Shown: positions 61,412 to 64,000 of the stretch, piece by piece | How positions within the stretch are numbered: position 1 is the stretch's first letter | Layout of the letters: every line of letters starts with the position of its first letter | Origin: Novosphingobium sp. UBA6272 | GTDB lineage: Bacteria; Pseudomonadota; Alphaproteobacteria; Sphingomonadales; Sphingomonadaceae | Direction of reading: 5' to 3' | Assembly (NCBI RefSeq): GCF_002440635.1 | Contig: NZ_DJUW01000002.1 | Span: 62,001-126,000 of the forward strand | Length of the DNA stretch: 64,000 nt | Notes under the pieces: model-generated | Databases searched by the model: none | What the model was told of the DNA's origin: nothing | Seen by the model: the letters and a program-made list of their open reading frames with translations, nothing else | Program-made: the position numbers and the translations under genes

Positions 61412-62881
61412 TTACTGCTGCTTGACCTTCTGGTCTGGTTGGAACGCGCCCTTGTATTGCGCCGGATCGCCATCAAGCTGGCGGCGCGGAGGCAGGCTGC
61501 CGACCTTGACCGGCTTGATCGCCGGCGAAGGCGCGGCCCCCGGCGAGATCACCCGCCAAATGATCCCGGCGGTATCGTCGGAGACCAGCAGCGCCCCATC
61601 CTTGGCAAAGGCGACCCAGGTCGGCCGGCCGCGGGTTTCGCCATTGTCCTTGAGGAACCCGGTCAGCACCGGGACTGGCAGGCCCTGCGGATTGCCGTTG
61701 GCATCGAACTTGACGAAAACCACGTCGTAACCGGCCGCCGGCTTGCGGTTCCACGAACCGTGGCGGGCGATGAAGGCCCCGCTCGAGAACGCCGGACCGA
61801 GCCGTTCGCCCCCGACATCGAATGCCAGCCCCAGCGCGGCGACGTGGGCGCCCAGCGCATATTCCGGTTTGCGCACGAAATCGTCGATAAACTCTGGCGG
61901 CGGTGATTTGACCCGGTCGTCGTCGTACTTTTTCCAGTAGATCCACGGCCAGCCATAGTGCGCCCCGACCGGCACGTTGGTCAGGTAATCGGGTACCAGG
62001 TCAGGTCCGAGCTGGTCGCGCTCGTTGACCGTGGTCCACAGTTCCTCGGTCGCAGGATTCCACGCGAGGCCGTTGGGGTTGCGCAGACCGTTGGCGAACT
62101 GGCGCGGGCGGGCGTCCTTGGTCAGGTCCTTTTCCCAGATCGCGGCGCGGCCCATTTCCTGATCCATCCCGCGCTCGCCGATGTTCGAGGCCGAGCCGAC
62201 GGCGACGTAGAGCCGGTTGCCATCGGGGCTGAGCACAAGATTGCGCATCCAGTGATTGCCCGCCGCCGGCAGGTCCATCACCTTGCGCGGATCGCCGGCG
62301 ATCGCGGTTTCGCCCAGCTTGTAATCGAACACGATCACCGCATCGTGATTGCCCACATAGAGCCGGTCATCGGCCCAGGCGAGGCCGGAGGGCGAAGCCA
62401 GGTGCTTGCCCGCCAGCAGGGTGAACTTCTGTTCGGCGACACCATCGCCGTCGCCATCGCGCAGCAGGACCAGCGTATCGGCGGATTCGCCGTGCGATCC
62501 CGCGCGCTGCATCAGCTTTTCGGCGATCCAGCCGCCAATTCCGCCACCCATGTTCGAAACCGGCGAGTCCGCCAGCGCGACAACCACATCGCCATTCGGC
62601 AGGGTATAAATCACGCGCGGGTGGTCGAGTCCTTCGGCGAAGCGCTTGACCTCAAGTCCCTTGGCCGCGACCGGGGCTTCGCCCGCAGCCCAGCCAACCG
62701 GCCGGGCGATTTCGATCGAGGGGATTTTCTCGACTTTGGGTTCGGCAATCACCGGATCCTTGCCGGACAATTCGTCCGTGGTGTGCTCGGCCGGGGTACC
62801 GCGCCAGATGTAAAACACGAACCCGCCGATAACGAGCAGGAACACCGCGAGGGCAACGAGAAGCTTGCGTTTGGTCGACAT
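61412..62881 (-). CDS. Sorbosone/glucose-dehydrogenase-like beta-propeller protein, membrane-anchored
   Basis: A 489-residue periplasmic protein of the soluble aldose / L-sorbosone dehydrogenase family, which often uses PQQ. One N-terminal membrane anchor (about residues 6-25, LLVALAVFLLVIGGFVFYIW) is followed by a six-bladed-propeller pattern: ASPSGLAWADDRLYVGNHDAV, RLYVAVGSASNIGERG, GLRNPNGLAWNPAT and WPWIYWKKYDDD. GSWNRKPAAGYDVVFVKFD is another family block. PQQ use and substrate are not proven. It is divergent from msrC by 62 bases. Confidence 0.88.
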   Translation of the reverse strand: MSTKRKLLVALAVFLLVIGGFVFYIWRGTPAEHTTDELSGKDPVIAEPKVEKIPSIEIARPVGWAAGEAPVAAKGLEVKRFAEGLDHPRVIYTLPNGDVVVALADSPVSNMGGGIGGWIAEKLMQRAGSHGESADTLVLLRDGDGDGVAEQKFTLLAGKHLASPSGLAWADDRLYVGNHDAVIVFDYKLGETAIAGDPRKVMDLPAAGNHWMRNLVLSPDGNRLYVAVGSASNIGERGMDQEMGRAAIWEKDLTKDARPRQFANGLRNPNGLAWNPATEELWTTVNERDQLGPDLVPDYLTNVPVGAHYGWPWIYWKKYDDDRVKSPPPEFIDDFVRKPEYALGAHVAALGLAFDVGGERLGPAFSSGAFIARHGSWNRKPAAGYDVVFVKFDANGNPQGLPVPVLTGFLKDNGETRGRPTWVAFAKDGALLVSDDTAGIIWRVISPGAAPSPAIKPVKVGSLPPRRQLDGDPAQYKGAFQPDQKVKQQ

Positions 62882-62943
62882 GATAAGCGTGATACTTTGT
62901 CACCGCCTAGGCGGCAACCAAAGTCTGGGCTATCGCTGCCGCC

Positions 62944-63426
62944 ATGTATGCTTTCACCCCCGATCCGAACCAGCCCAAGGCCGAGCTTTACCGCGAACTG
63001 GCCGAATCCGCCCGCGCGCTGACCGCTGGAGAGCCCGATCCGATCGCCAACATGGCCAATCTCGCTGCATTGATCTGGCAATTCGTGCCCGGGCTCAACT
63101 GGGCCGGGTTCTACCGCCTGGTTGAGGGCGAGCTGGTGCTGGGGCCGTTCCAGGGCAAGCCGGCCTGCATCCGGATCGCGCTGGATCAAGGGGTGTGCGG
63201 CGCGGCGGCACAAAGCGGAGCGACACAGCTGGTGCCCGATGTCCACGCCTTCCCCGGCCATATCGCCTGCGATGCCGCCAGCGCTTCGGAACTGGTCGTC
63301 CCGGTCCGGCGCGGCGGACTCGTAATCGCTGTGATCGATCTCGACAGCCCAGATCTGGGGCGGTTCGACGCCGAGGACGCGGCCGGAATCGAATCGCTGG
63401 CTGAAGTCATTGCGGCAGTAATTTAA
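62944..63426 (+). CDS. msrC: Free methionine-R-sulfoxide reductase (GAF fold)
   Basis: Reduces free Met-R-SO with thioredoxin. The 160-residue GAF-domain protein has three Cys at 75 (KPACIRI), 85 (QGVCGAAA) and 109 (GHIACDAAS). This matches the 84/94/118 spacing of the E. coli enzyme exactly, shifted by nine. GLNWAGFYRL and the final VIDLDSPDLGRFDAEDAAG are the usual GAF blocks. Confidence 0.94.
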   Translation: MYAFTPDPNQPKAELYRELAESARALTAGEPDPIANMANLAALIWQFVPGLNWAGFYRLVEGELVLGPFQGKPACIRIALDQGVCGAAAQSGATQLVPDVHAFPGHIACDAASASELVVPVRRGGLVIAVIDLDSPDLGRFDAEDAAGIESLAEVIAAVI

Positions 63427-63507
63427 GCCGTCAGCCCTGCACCGAATCGGGACAGCGCCGAGAGAGCGCCGCTCCAAGCCTTGGTCAAAGGCGGGACCTG
63501 ATGCTAA

Positions 63508-63528
63508 ATTCCGGGTTAACACCGGAAT
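63508..63528. promoter_or_regulatory. Inverted repeat upstream of the glycine-zipper gene
   Basis: ATTCCGG (63508-63514) and CCGGAAT (63522-63528) are perfect arms around GTTAACA, 26 bases before the next start codon. It could be an operator or a leader hairpin. Confidence 0.4.
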
Positions 63529-63553
63529 CGTCCGGCCAATCCAGGGGATTGCC

Positions 63554-64000
63554 ATGTCTGTTCGTCTTGCCATCTTTGGCGTCACCGCGCTGGCTTTTGC
63601 CGCGCCGGCCTATGCCCAGTCGCACTTGCCGCCGCCTCCCCCGCCCCCGGGCGTGGTCGATGCCCAAGGCAATGTCTATGACGGGCCGATGCCGGACAAC
63701 CGACCGGTGTGGCAGGGCTCTCGCCATGCAGCGCCCGGCTATCCCCCGATGCAGCCCGAAGCGACCCGCACCTATCCCCCAGGCTGGGAACAGGCCCGCG
63801 CCAACTGGCTGGGCGAGTGCCGCCGCCGCTATGGCAGCGGCAACAAGGTTGGCGGCGCAATCCTGGGCGGCGTGATCGGCGGGGTTGTCGGCAACCGCGT
63901 CGGCGGCAAGGGCAATCGCACGCTCGGCACCGTCGCCGGGGCGACCGTCGGCGCCGTGGCCGGCGGGGCGATCGGCGATGCCGCCGACAAGCGCGCCGCG
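63554..64000 (+). CDS. Glycine-zipper 2TM-domain envelope protein (3' end outside the window)
   Basis: The frame is open to the last base (149 codons visible). The signal peptide (MSVRLAIFGVTALAFAAPAYA) is followed by a Pro-rich stretch (SHLPPPPPPPGVVD), an aromatic/Pro linker (WQGSRHAAPGYPPMQ, YPPGWEQARANWLGECRRRY) and a glycine-zipper 2TM segment, GGAILGGVIGGVVGNRVGGK, near residue 100. Such proteins sit in or under the outer membrane. GGGGA precedes ATG 63554. It recalls the zipper in the OmpA-like lipoprotein at 4228. Confidence 0.85.
   Translation, partial: MSVRLAIFGVTALAFAAPAYAQSHLPPPPPPPGVVDAQGNVYDGPMPDNRPVWQGSRHAAPGYPPMQPEATRTYPPGWEQARANWLGECRRRYGSGNKVGGAILGGVIGGVVGNRVGGKGNRTLGTVAGATVGAVAGGAIGDAADKRAA

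Noticed and set aside
1..64000. tRNA, rRNA, CRISPR or a replication origin
   Set aside because: Scanning the gaps showed no cloverleaf, regularly spaced repeat or DnaA-box cluster; intergenic regions are short and accounted for.

Overview
The window is one continuous, gene-dense stretch of a high-GC alphaproteobacterial chromosome, most likely from the Sphingomonadales (Sphingomonas / Novosphingobium / Erythrobacter type). This rests on family content rather than a marker gene: SciP (DUF1153), TrcR (DUF1013), CarD, DUF1192, a bactofilin next to an M23 peptidase, a DUF3035 lipoprotein behind lspA, a Suv3-like helicase followed by an S4 protein and 7Fe ferredoxin, and the order proA-nadD-rsfS-rlmH-M23-ctpA. 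I see no rRNA, tRNA, CRISPR array, integrase or transposase. No gene-free stretch exceeds 300 bases; the longest (16949-17228, 44679-44966, 55731-56009) have their own entries below.

Layout. 1-2780: 3' part of ileS (carrying two in-frame palindromic repeats), lspA, a DUF3035 lipoprotein, a terminator and a nested palindrome. 2781-5763: CorC/HlyC transporter, OmpA-like lipoprotein, CysQ-like phosphatase. 5916-9438: sucC, a small secreted protein, then etfB-etfA behind a LiuR-like box. 9580-16948: a TonB-C-like secreted protein, then a leftward operon for an RND pump (fusion protein, pump, DUF445, GNAT). 17229-20955: sciP with a coupled small gene, mnmA, manC-manA. 21002-24059: a membrane-anchored unknown, a serine hydrolase lipoprotein, a CDF metal exporter and pdxH. 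24162-26971: DnaJ-like, BrkB, fabI. 26973-34101: a long leftward cluster proA-nadD-rsfS-rlmH-envC-like-ctpA-dsbB-coq7 plus a secreted unknown. 34289-37504: M23 peptidase, bactofilin, acyl-CoA ligase. 37554-41145: trcR, two lipoproteins, quinone oxidoreductase, DUF1192. 41277-43676: clpA. 43677-44966: a small AT-rich island with two unknown overlapping genes. 44967-50797: SulP transporter, DUF167, gamma-carbonic anhydrase, membrane spermidine-synthase-like protein, GNAT, hemB. 50829-57894: M23 peptidase, Suv3-like helicase, hslR, fdxA, carD, GIN-domain lipoprotein, small lipoprotein. 57895-64000: Sua5, acyl-CoA dehydrogenase, DUF815 ATPase, sorbosone-dehydrogenase-like protein, free Met-R-SO reductase and the start of a glycine-zipper protein.

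Most content is housekeeping: envelope maintenance (three LytM/M23 proteins, bactofilin, CtpA, LspA, several lipoproteins), central and fatty-acid metabolism (sucC, ETF, fabI, fadD, acyl-CoA dehydrogenase), translation quality (ileS, mnmA, rsfS, rlmH, sua5, hslR) and alphaproteobacterial cell-cycle regulation (sciP, trcR, carD). The clearest foreign signal is the AT-rich two-gene cassette at 43.7-44.7 kb, which has good translation signals, a G8 tract and no function I recognise. The second striking signal is the pair of palindromic repeats translated inside ileS.
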